Shown here piece after piece: positions 24,196 to 40,285 of a stretch of 64,000 nucleotides of DNA. Source of the DNA: Engraulis encrasicolus (lineage: Eukaryota; Chordata; Actinopteri; Clupeiformes; Engraulidae); NCBI RefSeq assembly GCF_034702125.1, contig NC_085865.1:24644067-24708066 (forward strand), given 5' to 3'. The notes under the pieces were generated by a model. That model saw only the letters and a program-made list of their open reading frames with translations, was not told where the DNA came from and did no database searches. Numbering within the stretch: position 1 is the first letter of the stretch; every line of letters begins with the position of its first letter. The position numbers were made by a program, and so were the translations under genes.

Positions 24196-24445
24196 AATAA
24201 AAAATCAAAGCATATTATTCATCCTAGAACCAACAACAACAATCGACCGCCACTCGAGTGTCTTAGGAACTTGTTAGCAACTGCACAGCAGAGATGTATA
24301 CAGTAGAAGTACTGTAATACATGTACTGTAATCACAACAAAAGTAGTTTGACATTACATAGTTTTAAATAAATAATATCATACTACTAGTGTTGTACTTA
24401 CATTGGTAACTAGTTCTACGTCTTTTATATATCACTGCTGGACCT

Positions 24446-24656
24446 GTAAAGGAGATGATACACAGGGCAACTATTTGGGCAACGTTGCTGGACAGCGACA
24501 TCATTGGCTCCTAATTTTCCAATAAAAAGACTAAGGAAATTTGTCCACTTCTGATCCAATTCCTACTGATGAAGTGTTGTAGTGATAAACCGCTCAAATA
24601 AAATCTTATTGCTCAAAAGAGTTGCTCAAAAATTGCCTTGTGTATCATCACCTTAA
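24446..24656. mobile_element. short terminal-inverted-repeat MITE
   Basis: The left end is TAAAGGAGATGATACACAGG and the right end in reverse complement is TTAAGGTGATGATACACAAG, about 20 bp of matching termini. A TTAA-type target is likely on the right; the left shows GTAA. A diverged relative lies at 56420-56650. Confidence 0.65.
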
Positions 24657-24871
24657 AGCAAGAGTGTTGAAACACTTTGCCCTGGCCCCACTCCAAGCCA
24701 GGCTGGCCCCCCACAGACGTGAGCATCAAGCCTGGCAACACCACAGATGAGGTGTGGAGGGCGATTACGTAGGTAGACTTGCCTGGGGGATATAGTGTGG
24801 TGGATTCTCACGGGCCAGAGGGGTGAGAGATCACAAGGAGGGCGGAGGGGTGTGATGAGATGATGAGGGTG

Positions 24872-24991
<120 letters not shown>

Positions 24992-25157
24992 ATGTTCAGG
25001 GGAGATGGCTTTACAGGGGCAGCCATGCGTTGAAAAACGTCAACTTGCTATGCTGTCATTACACACTGCACATGCAGGCAAACAGGTAGGGGCTGCTGAG
25101 CTGAGGTGGCAAGGGAGGTTTGTGGTGGTTGCTTGTTCAGCATGATGGTAAAGACAT

Positions 25158-25215
25158 ACAAACACACACACACACACACACAGACACACACACACACACA
25201 CGCGCGCGCGCACGC
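25158..25215. repeat. (CA)n microsatellite ending in CGCGCG
   Basis: A CA run with one CAGA interruption, followed by CGCGCGCGCACGCAC. Confidence 0.95.
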
Positions 25216-25509
25216 ACACTAAGACTTCTCCGGGTCCTCTTGACGTCAAGAGGTGCAATAATTGCACACGCCCTCCTCTAACCATCTGGATCTCTCTACG
25301 CTAGATCTTTCAGCATACTGTCATTTAGAGAAACAAAATTACACCTGCAATAAGCTTCTACTTTCCCACACACGTCCCTCCCTCTTTATCAGCACAATCT
25401 CTTAACCACAGCCAGCAGAGAAGAAATAATGTGGAGAAAAATGGCCTGAAACAATTCATAATAATTTAGAAGCCTTGTTACATTCCACACAAGTGCCCTA
25501 AAGAATGTT

Positions 25510-25510
<1 letters not shown>

Positions 25511-25600
<90 letters not shown>

Positions 25601-25618
25601 TGTGTGTGTGTGTGTGTG
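25511..25618. repeat. compound (GA)n(TG)n microsatellite
   Basis: About 43 GA units followed by about nine TG units. Confidence 0.97.
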
Positions 25619-25835
25619 GTGACAGGTATAGTAGACCACTGCTAGAACAACACTGGTAACTACAACACTGTAACTGTACACGAGGATAGAGACAGTATCA
25701 AGCCTCCAGCAAAAGTAAAAGCAACATCAAGGCCACAGCCAACCAACGTTACATCATCATCACCTCCATCTCCTACTCCATCGATTTCAACACTTACAGT
25801 TAAGCTGACATGGCATACAGTGAGACGCAAAACAC

Positions 25836-25988
25836 TTAAGCCATGACATACAAACATGAGAAGTCACAAAGGTCCCAAAGCAAGAGTATAACTAACGTTC
25901 AAAAAGAGACACATACAGTGCAGACGCACAGACACACACACACACACACACAGACACAGACACAGACACAGACACAGACACAGACACA

Positions 25989-26066
<78 letters not shown>

Positions 26067-26265
26067 GACACACACACACAGAGTCATCAGCATCTCCATT
26101 CATTAAGACACACACACACTTAAGCCATGACATATAAACATGAGACGTCACAAAGGTCCCGAAGCAAGAGTATAACTAAGATTCAAAAAGAGACACACAC
26201 ACACACACACACAGACACAGACCCACATACAGAGTCATCAGCATCTCCATTCATTAAGACACCTG
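25836..26265. repeat. tandem duplication, each copy with its own CA array
   Basis: TTAAGCCATGACATA, AACATGAGA, GTCACAAAGGTCCC and AGCAAGAGTATAACTAA occur at 25836-25897 and again at 26121-26180. GAGTCATCAGCATCTCCATT follows each CA array (26081 and 26231). The first copy holds a roughly 150-bp (CA)/(CAGACA) array and the second one of about 30 bp. Confidence 0.85.
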
Positions 26266-26439
26266 AGCTGCACGTAGGGCACTATGCTACATACCTGTGG
26301 TTATGGTAAGCCAGTCACCTCAGACCTGTAGAGCCCATATCAAATCAGCACACCTCTGCTCCTGCTGCCTGTCACCTACACTGAGCAGCACTGCTGCACC
26401 ACGTTCATTTCAGCTGAAGCCTCCTTCTCTTTCTTTCTT

Positions 26440-26530
26440 TCACTTTGCCTCACGCCTCTTCTCTGTCACTTGCTCTCTCCCTCTCCTTCTCTCTTTCTCT
26501 CTCTCTCTCTCACTTCATGTCTCACACTCT
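26440..26530. repeat. CT-rich impure pyrimidine tract
   Basis: Low-complexity C/T-rich DNA that merges into single-copy sequence. No gene. Confidence 0.7.
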
Positions 26531-26620
26531 CTCCCTCTCTGTGTTTCTGAGCAATACTTTCCAATCGCTGGCCTGTTGGCACTCAGGCTCCTCCTCCAGG
26601 TTGCCCAAGTCTGTGTGTGT

Positions 26621-26624
<4 letters not shown>

Positions 26625-26692
<68 letters not shown>
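26625..26692. repeat. (GA)n microsatellite, about 34 units
   Basis: A perfect GA run. Confidence 0.97.
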
Positions 26693-26695
<3 letters not shown>

Positions 26696-26804
26696 GACAA
26701 GAAAGAGAGTGAGAGTGAAGGAAAAGAGAGGAATTCACGTGGGTGCAGGCGTTCATTCAGAGTCATACACGCACAAGAGCACACACAAGGACACACAGAG
26801 GGGT

Positions 26805-26925
26805 ACACAGACACACACAGACACACAGACACACAGACACACAGACACACAGACACACAGACACACAGACACACACACACACACACACGCACACACAAAC
26901 ACACGCACACACATACACAAACGGC
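26805..26925. repeat. (ACACAGAC)n and (CA)n repeat
   Basis: About seven units of an 8-bp ACACAGAC motif, then impure CA repeats. Confidence 0.9.
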
Positions 26926-27119
26926 TCCTATTGTGCTGCCCAAACCGAGGAGGCAGAGGGACCGACTACTCAAATAAGCTGTGACAGCCACATCTCATCT
27001 CAGCGTGGCCAGAACAGCAGCTGAGCCACAGCACACCACAATACAGTACAGCACTGCTGCTGTCTTCACTCCTCAGGCATCCCCTACTCATCTGACAGGC
27101 ACATCTCTCTAAACTCAAC

Positions 27120-28060
27120 AGAGGCAACTCCTCCACACCCCCTGCCTGCCTGGCCAAAAATATGGCTCCAATCCACCGAGCCAATACACTGCTTAGGAAT
27201 TCTGGGCAAAGACGTTGAATATGGCATGTTGCTATACTGTGCTGTACCTTATCCTACCTTCAGTCCACCCCCTTAAGGTGTAGGTTTGGCTTGAAAAGTG
27301 GTGGGGACATTTCAATGGCAAATTCTCCAGGTAAGCCCATTATATTTGGGAAAAAGTGGTAGGGACACACTAGGTTTATCTCAAAAGTGGTATGGACATG
27401 TCCTCACCATTCACACCTAAAACTACTCCCCACCCCCAATTCCTCCACCCAGACCACCAAAAATGCTGCCAAGGAATTTTCGATTTCATAGCAGTTTCCC
27501 TTACTTCCCCTCAAAGTCGACCCAAACCAACACCCCGGTTCCCCTCCCTGAAAGAAAAACCATGGCCCCAAGCATCCAGGCAATACATTGCCAATAGATT
27601 CTGGGGTAAAGGTTAGACACAACACATTCCCTATCTTATCATAGCTTCCATCCCCAAACCCCTCAACCCGACCCAGACCCTTGCCTGACCAAATCTTTAC
27701 CCCATTCATCCCTCCAATAGTACACTGCCAGGGCACGTCCTGTTCCTATAACTTCTGCTTCCATGGGTCCTCCTCACCCCTCAAAATCCTGACCTAGCCA
27801 ACCCTTTCCCACACCCCTTTCCTGGGCAAAGCTTTGCCTCGATGCCACCCAGCCTGCCAAGGAATTCTTGGGATGTAAGTTGGACATGGCACGTTCCCCA
27901 CCTTGTCCAGCCCTTCCCACCCAGCCTACTGTAAACCCAACCAAAACCTCCACACCCCTTCCTGCCTGGCTAAAACATTGCCCCAATGCCACGCCACCAA
28001 AACACTGCCAAGGCATTCCAGGGTTGGAGGTTGGAGCACGGCACACGCCTACCTTGTTCT
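27120..28060. repeat. diverged tandem repeat array, about 120-150 bp units
   Basis: CTGCCAAGGAATTC-like blocks occur near 27190, 27467, 27588, 27725, 27856 and 28004. They are linked by C-rich stretches (CCCTTCCTGCCTGGC-like) and by TTGGACATGGCACG-like blocks. The regular spacing of about 120-150 bp (one double interval) indicates an old minisatellite. The long open frames here are not genes. Confidence 0.75.
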
Positions 28061-28185
28061 GAGGAAACCATCTGGAACTGCTGGGCTATTCCCAAATTCA
28101 CTCCTGCCCTGCCCCTGGGCAGCTGAGACAAAATGGCAAGGTCCCAGGTCTTGGTGTGGATTCCAAAAGGCACCGCGTGTCAGAG

Positions 28186-28215
28186 TACAACAGTAGTAGC
28201 AGTAGCAGTAGCAGT
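28186..28215. repeat. (GTAGCA)n short repeat
   Basis: Four to five GTAGCA/GTAGTA units. A GAG/GGA triplet run follows at 28273-28315. Confidence 0.85.
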
Positions 28216-28489
28216 AGCAAGAGCCCCTGTCTGTCTGTCGTGTACTATGCCTCCTGCTCCTCGTGTAGTGCAGGGAGGAGGAGGAGGAGGAGGAGGAGAG
28301 GGAGGAGGAGGAACAAGGGGATACGCCAGCCAGCCAGGCATCTGGCTCAGTAATTAAAAATTAATGTGGCCATTGTATACTGCTATCACTGGGCACTAAA
28401 AGCACCAGACAGCACTGTAGACGGGCGGACAGGCTGAGGATGGCTTCCCTTGGTTCCTACCAAATTAACGAGTCTCCATGTCGCTGTCT

Positions 28490-28579
28490 CTCTCTCTGTT
28501 TCTCTCTCTCTCTGTCTGCCTGTCTCTCTCTCTCTGTCTGCCTATCTCTCTGCTTCTCTCTCTCTCTCTTTCTCTCTCT

Positions 28580-28648
<69 letters not shown>
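28490..28648. repeat. CT-rich region ending in a (CT)n microsatellite
   Basis: Impure TCTCTGTCTGCC-type sequence, then a pure CT run from 28582 to 28648. Confidence 0.95.
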
Positions 28649-28652
<4 letters not shown>

Positions 28653-28779
28653 ACCTGTGGTGAAGGTTAATTACCTTGCACTTGCTGCTGAGGTTCAGCA
28701 AGCTGCCAGAGATAGGTGGATTGGGGGGGGGGGACCAGAGGGAGGGGGTTGAGCACAGTCACTGTGGAGCCACCCACCA

Positions 28780-29069
28780 ACATACACATTACACACACAC
28801 AAGACTAAACACACTAAACACACTCACACACACTCACACTCACACACACACAGAGCAGCGAGTCTGAGGTCATATCAGCCTCTTTGCTGCTGCGGAAATG
28901 CAGGAAGTAACCTGACCTCTGCTCTGAAGATGGGGAGGGGGAGCAGAGACCAGGGCTAGGGGGCTAGGGGTGGGATGCTGTGCTGGAAGCAGACTGGAGG
29001 GGAATGAGGATGGTTTTGGGGCAGGATGGGCAAGAGAATGAGACTGTGTGTGAGACTGAGTGTGAGACT

Positions 29070-29105
<36 letters not shown>

Positions 29106-29150
29106 GTGTGTGTGTGTGCGTGCGTGTGTGTGTGTATGTGCGTGCGTGTG
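28780..29150. repeat. CA-rich and TG-rich impure microsatellites
   Basis: CA/CTCA-type repeats at 28785-28855, then a TG array at about 29070-29150 with CGTG interruptions. The single-copy sequence between them shows no gene. Confidence 0.85.
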
Positions 29151-29707
29151 AGTGCCGGGTGTAGGGTAGGGGTCCCTGAAGCTATCCCATGACACCAAAG
29201 ACATCCATCCTTCTGTGCAGGGGTGGGATCTGTGGATCTGAAGCCAGGGGGCAGATGCTGCTACTGAAGAGTTCATTTGTCAGACAAAAAAGCCCATTTC
29301 CCTTCCCACCCACCCTAGCCAGCGTGGATGAAATGATGGCAGGATGGTTATAGGGTAAGAGGAGAGGGAAAGATAGGAGAAAAGACAGACAAAGGCAGAT
29401 TGTCACAGACAAGAGACAGACAAATGCATCTAAAAACAAGGAAGAAAGAGGGAGAGAGAGAGAGGGATCCGGGGCACTTGATGAAGGGAGTTGGGTGATG
29501 GATTTAAAAGGAAAAACAGAAAGGGAATGATGGTAAGAGGAAAAGACAAAAGAGAGAAACGAAAGAGAAATAAAAAGGAGGTGTGGGGGGTGGGGGGTCC
29601 AGGACCATGAGAGGTGGCTGACAGGGCAAGAGAGAAAAAAAGAGAGAAGGGCAGCAAGTGAGACAATGAGAAAGAGAAAGAGAGATAGAGACAGAGAGTG
29701 ACAGAGA

Positions 29708-29708
<1 letters not shown>
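29150..29708. other. purine-rich low-complexity DNA
   Basis: Increasingly GA-rich on the plus strand towards the following (GA)n array. No gene or transposon ends were recognised. Confidence 0.5.
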
Positions 29709-29751
<43 letters not shown>

Positions 29752-29752
29752 T

Positions 29753-29811
<59 letters not shown>
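29709..29811. repeat. (GA)n microsatellite
   Basis: A GA run with one AAAGAGATGAA interruption near 29745. Confidence 0.97.
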
Positions 29812-29816
<5 letters not shown>

Positions 29817-30020
29817 GTAAATCTCCTTTGTGTGAGTGTGCACCTACGCAGCGGGGCTAAAAATGCGTCCCATTCACCAGGGACACAACGGAGGCCTCAC
29901 ACTCGGCCAGGAGGCCCCCGGTTCAACAGGGGTCTCGGCCTCATTACACAAGCACTGTAACGCTGCACTCAACTATGTCTAGTCTTCTCTACTCTAGTCT
30001 ACGAGTGAAGGAGCAGACAG

Positions 30021-30127
<107 letters not shown>

Positions 30128-30345
30128 TAGCAACACAAGCCCTGTGTTGCTTCTCTCAGATAGACTCATCTACTCATCTGTCTATGTGAAGGAGCAGACA
30201 CAGACAATATGAAAGATCAAAAATATGTCAATAGGGCAGAGCAAGAGAAAGGAGGAGAGAGGGAAGCATGCAGAGAAAGAGAGAACAAAGAGTGACAGAG
30301 AGCATGAGAGAGGCGACAAAGATGGAGAGAGGGAAAACAATGAGA

Positions 30346-30479
<134 letters not shown>

Positions 30480-31325
30480 GGAACATTCATGCAAAGACCT
30501 TTTGAGCATAAATGCTGAATGACAGAAAGTGAATGAGAGAGAAAAAAGATCAAGTTGAAGTTTACCATCTTACTGTATACCAGCCCATCTATTTTTAACA
30601 TAATCAGAATGTCTGTGATCAGCTGTTACAGCACTAAATCAATATACAGTGCAACACTGAAGATTCATCCACACCACATCCACACAGTGCGTAGTACGTA
30701 TACAATAATAAATGAAGCGCACCAGACAAATTAAACAAACGGGTCACTGCATCACTCCGAACAATAACATCTTAATGGACGACGCGAGTGCTGCAGAGAT
30801 AAATAATTTATTTTCAATTACATCTTCCTTCACACGTCGGCTTCTGTCTCGGCCACTTCCTTCCACCCTGTTGATAATTCCTCTCCGTTTTCAATTTCCT
30901 CTACTGTACATACTGTCTACAGCAGTGTTTCCTGCCTGCCGAACATGTGTTAGTCAAGGTGTGAGTGTGTGGGAGGGGGTTGTTAGCCACGGTATTGAGA
31001 CATGTGACTTATCATTGGAAAGGCCATTTTCCACAGTTTCATGCTGCACTAATATGATATGAACCCCCCCAATAATGAGATGCTTACGTTAAAAAATCCC
31101 AGTGCATCACAAAATCTTAGACATAGTGATGGACAACAGTCTGACACTCAACATGTCATAGGCCAACTGTATGCATTGCTGACATTTTGATCAGTCCTCA
31201 ATACTAAAAAGCATGACGCCAAAGCTTACCCCTTTGCATCGCATAATAAGGGAAAAGCCAAGGATACCCAGTTTGCATGTCGTGGTGATGCAAAAGGCCA
31301 TCACTGTGACATGTTTCAGTTGCGG
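30480..31325. other. intergenic DNA without recognised genes
   Basis: AT-rich, single-copy-looking sequence. No splice-supported exon or transposon termini were seen. Confidence 0.45.
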
Positions 31326-31329
31326 TTAA

Positions 31330-31693
31330 AGGTGCACTGTGTGTAGGATGGTGACCAGAGTAGGTATTGCAACTATGCTGCTCATTGAAACTGTGCTGCC
31401 TATTGATAAATGTAATATTTTCCGAATTTGCTAAATGCTTAGGTGTGATTCTGGGTTGTCATGGGAAAAGGTGGGAGGAGTTTGTTGTCAAGGCCGCCTT
31501 AATTATAAAGGGCTGGGGAAAATCCTGAAAAGCGTCCAGGTCCACACCATAGACACAACCACTTCCCCACCTGGCATTGGCAACCATGTGTTTAGAAATC
31601 TAGTCTTGGTTTAGTTAATCCGTGCCCCTAATTATCTATGATTGGATTGGTCGGATTATTTTGAGTTGTGGCCCACTCAGGACACACAGTGCA
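31330..31693. mobile_element. TTAA-target MITE, family copy 1 (right end degraded)
   Basis: TTAA at 31326-31329 precedes AGGTGCACTGTGTGT. The right side has ACACACAGTGCA at 31682-31693, the inverted match, after which the terminus has diverged. The interior TTGCAACTATGCTGCTCATT, then GAAACTGTG, is shared almost exactly with the element at 39780, so the two are one family. Confidence 0.7.
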
Positions 31694-31750
31694 GTGTAAT
31701 GGGATAGCTATGGGAGTGCTTAAAGGTATGCTATGTCAGCTACTGTACTG

Positions 31751-35612
<3,862 letters not shown>

Positions 35613-35615
35613 TTA

Positions 35616-35965
35616 CCGTGTGATCACACCGCCGGCTTTGAAAGAGCTACAACAACGCTTGTGACTCCTGCCTGGAAAGCACAGGTCAGGGGCGTTGAAC
35701 GCGCCAAACGATTCAACCTGGAGCGTTCGACCAGGAATCTCGACCAACCGAAGCTCGGGTTTAGAAAAATGTGAACATTCCATTGGCTGACGCCTATGGA
35801 CATATTTTTAGATGAAGTTCAACTTTTGACGCCCTCTGCTTTTAACGCCCTCGGCTCTAGAAACGCTTTTGCGGCTTTTAACACTTCTGCCGCCTGCTCT
35901 CCCATACAAAGTCAATTACTTCCGCATCTTTCCACGCTTTCAACGCTGGCGGTGTGATCGCACGG
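35616..35965. mobile_element. Harbinger-like MITE with TTA target duplication
   Basis: The left end is CCGTGTGATCACACCGCCGG and the right end in reverse complement is CCGTGCGATCACACCGCCAG. They are flanked by TTA at 35613-35615 and 35966-35968. The 3-bp TWA-type duplication and the short TIR with no coding sequence fit a PIF/Harbinger MITE. Confidence 0.72.
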
Positions 35966-35968
35966 TTA

Positions 35969-37470
35969 GGATGATATTGTTCTTGCGAATCTACAACATA
36001 TTTAGACATTTAGTGACTTTTAACTCTCAGAAGAGTTTCAAACTCCTCAACATTTTTCAAAATTTTACTGGTAGACAGTGTAGTGACCTAAGTATGATGT
36101 GGTGTCTTTTCCTTGTTTTAGTAAGAATTCTAACTGCCTAGAGCAGCCTAACGGCTGTGTATATCAGGCTAATTTGAGATTAGACTGCAAGTGCCCTCTC
36201 TGCCTTCTGACACAATTGTGATATCTCTATGACTTTGTAGGGCAGTAGGCCTTTTGGGTGACTGATAGACATCTATAGGGTGACAATGATTAATGCGCTG
36301 AGGAATTAAGCTCTTGAATAACAGTTAAGCTATGTTGTACTATTATTCAACAAGACACGCAGGCTGAGGCGGAGGCCCGTTAGGTTGGCACCATTACCCA
36401 AAACTTTGTCTCACCTCACTTCCTGTGAGAGGTGGCCTATAAGATTATGCCAGAGGCATAAGTGGGGGAGGGCAGATGAGAGCCGGGTTCCACGTCCTCT
36501 GGCAACCGCTCATGCCCTGCCGAGGCCACTCAATCCCGTTACATACGGCTTTGTCAGTAAACACGCTTAGCATTGCCTCAGACCTATCATCTACATCTAC
36601 TTTCACTTGACGCTATTGACCCAGAGTTGGTTACCATGGTCGCAAGCCATAAAATATTTTTGAGGAAACGACAAGCTGCAGAGTTCCCAAGCCCCCGCAG
36701 AGAGTATAGGAGGAGAGGCCTGTTAAGCAGGGAAAAGAGGATGTAATTGCGGGTAGATTCCCCACAGAGATCATTATGCAGCTTTGGATTCCCTAAAACC
36801 ACTCCAGAAGGATAACCCTGAGTACTTATCAGCCACTCTATCCAACCAAAACAACCAGGCATCGCCTGCCTGCACCTTGTATATCCATATTCTGCGGTTC
36901 CCCAAAAGGTTCCATTTGGCAATAATTTTACAAGACATTATTTCATACATGTAGCAAAAATCTATGAACAGCTGCTAGAATGATTTAACATTTCCTTTAG
37001 TAGTGTCTGAACAGACAGCATCCCTTAACTTTTAACTAGAGTGCAGATGCTGTTCTCAAGTGTGAGGTTTATGATGAGGCATGGCAGTAATTTAAGAGGA
37101 AGCCAGTGTAGTTCCACAAAGTGACAGTGTTGTGTATGTCAGTGGTGTTACTCTTCTCCACGTGTCGTTGGGGGAAAGCAAGAGAGAGACATAAGAAACA
37201 TCTGGACTGTCTCTCCTTGTATCTATCTTCTTGGCCTTGGTAACAAACAGCAACTGCCATCTGCAAAAATGGACATTAACAAGCTCGAAAAAAAATACAC
37301 AAAGAGATATAATTTAAAAACAATATAGGTCTACCATTTCAAAGGACACAGCCAAAAAACACTATAAATAAGTGTACAGTGCACAGTGCATTCTTGTAAT
37401 CATTTTACCTAAATTCTACATGCATGTAAGCGTATGCTGTATACATGGTGAATAATATGTGCAATGATGT
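35969..37470. other. intergenic DNA without recognised genes
   Basis: No splice-supported coding sequence, transposon ends or RNA gene was recognised. Confidence 0.4.
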
Positions 37471-37479
37471 GTGTAATGT

Positions 37480-39280
37480 TTGTGTGTTTTTCTATATTCA
37501 TGTAGTATGTATGCTACTGGACACCTGAATTTCCCTTGGGATTAACTCATTGGCTGCCTTGGCCGTCGAATGACGTCATTTCAAATAGTGACGCCCCCTA
37601 CCTTCGACGTCGTTCGCCGACAATTGCGTTTTTTTACAGCCAGGCCTCGAGGACGGTCTGACCTATCTTCTGTATGAATTTCAAGCCTCAAGGCATTTTC
37701 TAACTGTTCCTGTAGGTGGCAGAAGTGTCCTTAGGAACAGTCAAGGCAGGGCTTTAGCTCAGAGCAAGATGAAATGTCAAGACAAAAACACCCCTTTTTT
37801 ACTATTATAATATAATCTCAAAAGTAGCATAGCAAAATCATTTTTGAAAGTAAAGCACCTGTGACAGTAGTCTACTTTCTTGCCCTCTGATTTTAACACA
37901 GGTAGGCTACTGATTTTAGTGTCAGAGCCTGGCCAAAAAAAAACCTTCCTCTCATGACCAAAATACAATCCCCTGTTGCTATCTAGCTAGAAGGCATTGT
38001 AGCTAACTTGCCCAAAATACACCATGAGATGATCTGTGTGACAACCTTTCATTTTGGATAATGTGATCAGCCTACACAACATCAGGATGTTGCTTACAAA
38101 ATATCATCTAACAGGAGAATGCACGGGACTAGTGGTGATGTGTCCCAACTGAGGTAACTTGGGTATAAAGTTTGCTACGCTAGCTAGCTCGAAATCGCTA
38201 ACAACTTACAACTAAGCCTAAATAAAGGAGCCTTGGTAAGTCAACTATTTTTTACTCAATCCACAGTTATTTTTATGGATCTGTATAGTATGATCAGCTT
38301 ACTGTATCATCAAAAAAAGACAGGGGGGTTGCAGATTCTTGGAACAGAGTAGCCTTTGTGTCTGGTCAGATGCATTCAGCTCACATTAGAAAGCATTGCA
38401 CTTAGCCTCAGACCAGCTAGCATTCACCACTCCAATCGGCTTGTGAAATGTTGGATGTGTGATCAGTACTTTATCAAAAGAAAATTCATTGAACAATATA
38501 TGACAAGATCACTATAGCAGAACCATGATGACAGTAATCATCAATCTGCAAATTGTCCGCTCTGCCAAAGAAGCTGCAGTAAGCTACGCTAAGCGGTGCT
38601 GCCTGCCTACCTGCCTCCCTCCCCACAAGACACAACACGGTACTATTTCTGGAGGAAATAAACCAGCTGTGATTCGTTCTCCAACGAGGGGAGAGAGAGA
38701 GGGAGAGGGAGAGGGAGAGGTAGGGAGTTACCGGAGTTAGGGGCAACTGCTGTCATGATCCATGCTGCGCGCCAGCAACTAAACCAAAACACCCTTGTTT
38801 TCGAGTCCCCCCGTTATATTTCAGTATATTAGGTTGAAAAGGTCATACAAATGATCTTTTTGTTCAGGCTACAGATGACAGAAGACTGTGTAATAGCAGC
38901 TGATAGGTTTGGAGTTGTTAGGACGATGCCATTACGGGCAAAAACGTTTGCAGTTATAGTTCTACTTCAAATGGCGTTTTCTCAGCTTTTTGGCTAGAAA
39001 GCAGCATTTTGGCGAATTCCACTTAATTTCAACAGATGATTATGAAAGAACGGAAAGGGGTAGAGAGACACCGTTTTTTTCTGATGACAGATGAGCGTCT
39101 AATCTGTGTTTTGATAGGTATGGTGTTGACATAGACACAGAACTCAATTTTCTGTGAGCCTCCAAAAAACACCCAAAATGCTGAAAAATGGCTGGCACTC
39201 CGAGGTACTCTTTTATGAAAATGGCTGGCAGCCAATGAGTTAATGATCCTCTACTCTACTCTACTCTTAATTGTTGGGGA
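37480..39280 (+). mobile_element. LINE 3' tail split by a later transposon
   Basis: GAATTTCCCTTGGGATTAA (37527-37545), a typical CR1/L2-type LINE 3' end, continues after the inserted element as TAATGATCCTCTACTCTACT (39241 on), with a CTACT tail. Only the 3' end of the LINE is recognisable. Confidence 0.65.
37546..39239. mobile_element. 1.7-kb TTAA-target DNA element inserted in the LINE tail
   Basis: The left end is CTCATTGGCTGCC and the right end its exact inverse, GGCAGCCAATGAG. They are flanked by TTAA at 37542-37545 and 39240-39243. TTAA targets occur in piggyBac and Kolobok elements. The 1,694-bp interior has no recognised transposase frame, so the element is non-autonomous or decayed. 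Confidence 0.75.
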
Positions 39281-39779
39281 GGGCAGAGAGCTACAGTACC
39301 TAAGAAACATCTGGGCTGTCTTTGTCTCCAGCTACTTATCGTACAAAGGGCTCTTGGCTGCAATCTGCAGTCCTGTAATCCCAATCTGTCTAGATACGAT
39401 CAGCTCGAGTCCCTCCATGGGCCACGTGCATCAAAGTGGGCCAGATGGATTCTGCACTGCATGTTTACAGTCAGGACAGAGGTGACAAGAGCGCAAGCAC
39501 CTCATGGATCTGGGACTACCCCTGCCAACTGTCACCAACCATCCAACAACACAAGAGCCTGGGCTTCAATCGCATTTCCCCCTCACCGGATACCAAGTGC
39601 CTGATCACAGGTTCTAGGAGTCACTGAAGAATTTCCTGGGTAAAGGTACCTGCATGCCGTATACTAGCATACTGTATGTTGTTCTTCAGAGTGACACAAT
39701 GCTTTCTATCTCATTGCATCTTCATTGCACATGTATGGTGTTCAAAAAAGGTATCCTATTATATTCTAGCCTTACTTAA

Positions 39780-40128
39780 AGGGACACTGTGCAGAAAATG
39801 GTCAAAAAAGGTACTGCAACTATGCTGCTCATTGAAACTGTGTCGCCTATTGCCAAATTTTACCTTTTCATGAAAGTTTACTAAGTAATAAACTAATATT
39901 TTATAGTGTGGCCCAAGTACAGTCATTTTTGCAGCTTAAAATGGCTATTTCTGAAAATTCAAAATGGCGGACCAAGGAGAAGATCCCCCTTTTCATGTAT
40001 GTATTTCCAGTCTAAATGAATCCTTAGAATTTGATGGTGGTGGTAAATATTCATGAAAAATGTAACATTAGAGAATGGGCAGCATGAATTCTGGAAATAA
40101 AAAACTAAAAATCTCACACAGTGTCCCT
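39780..40128. mobile_element. TTAA-target MITE, family copy 2 (both ends intact)
   Basis: Ends AGGGACACTGTG and CACAGTGTCCCT are flanked by TTAA at 39776-39779 and 40129-40132. It is 349 bp long and shares its interior with the element at 31330. No coding sequence. Confidence 0.85.
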
Positions 40129-40235
40129 TTAAGACACCCATAAGCTTCCACTGGATTATCATTTCCATACAATGTAAGCTTACATATTTCAAGCCTATGG
40201 ATATAACTATTTTGAGGGTTTGGCAATACCACGTT

Positions 40236-40285
40236 TATTCTATTCTATTCTATTCTATTCTATTCTATTCTATTCTATTCTATTC
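40236..40285. repeat. (TATTC)n pentanucleotide repeat, ten units
   Basis: Ten perfect TATTC units. The motif is also the tail repeat of the LINE fragment at 15205, so this may be a LINE tail whose body is gone. Confidence 0.95.

Noticed and set aside
27120..28196. Pro/Gly-rich protein-coding gene
   Set aside because: The open frames on both strands coincide with a tandem C-rich repeat and break between units. There are no splice sites or conserved motifs.
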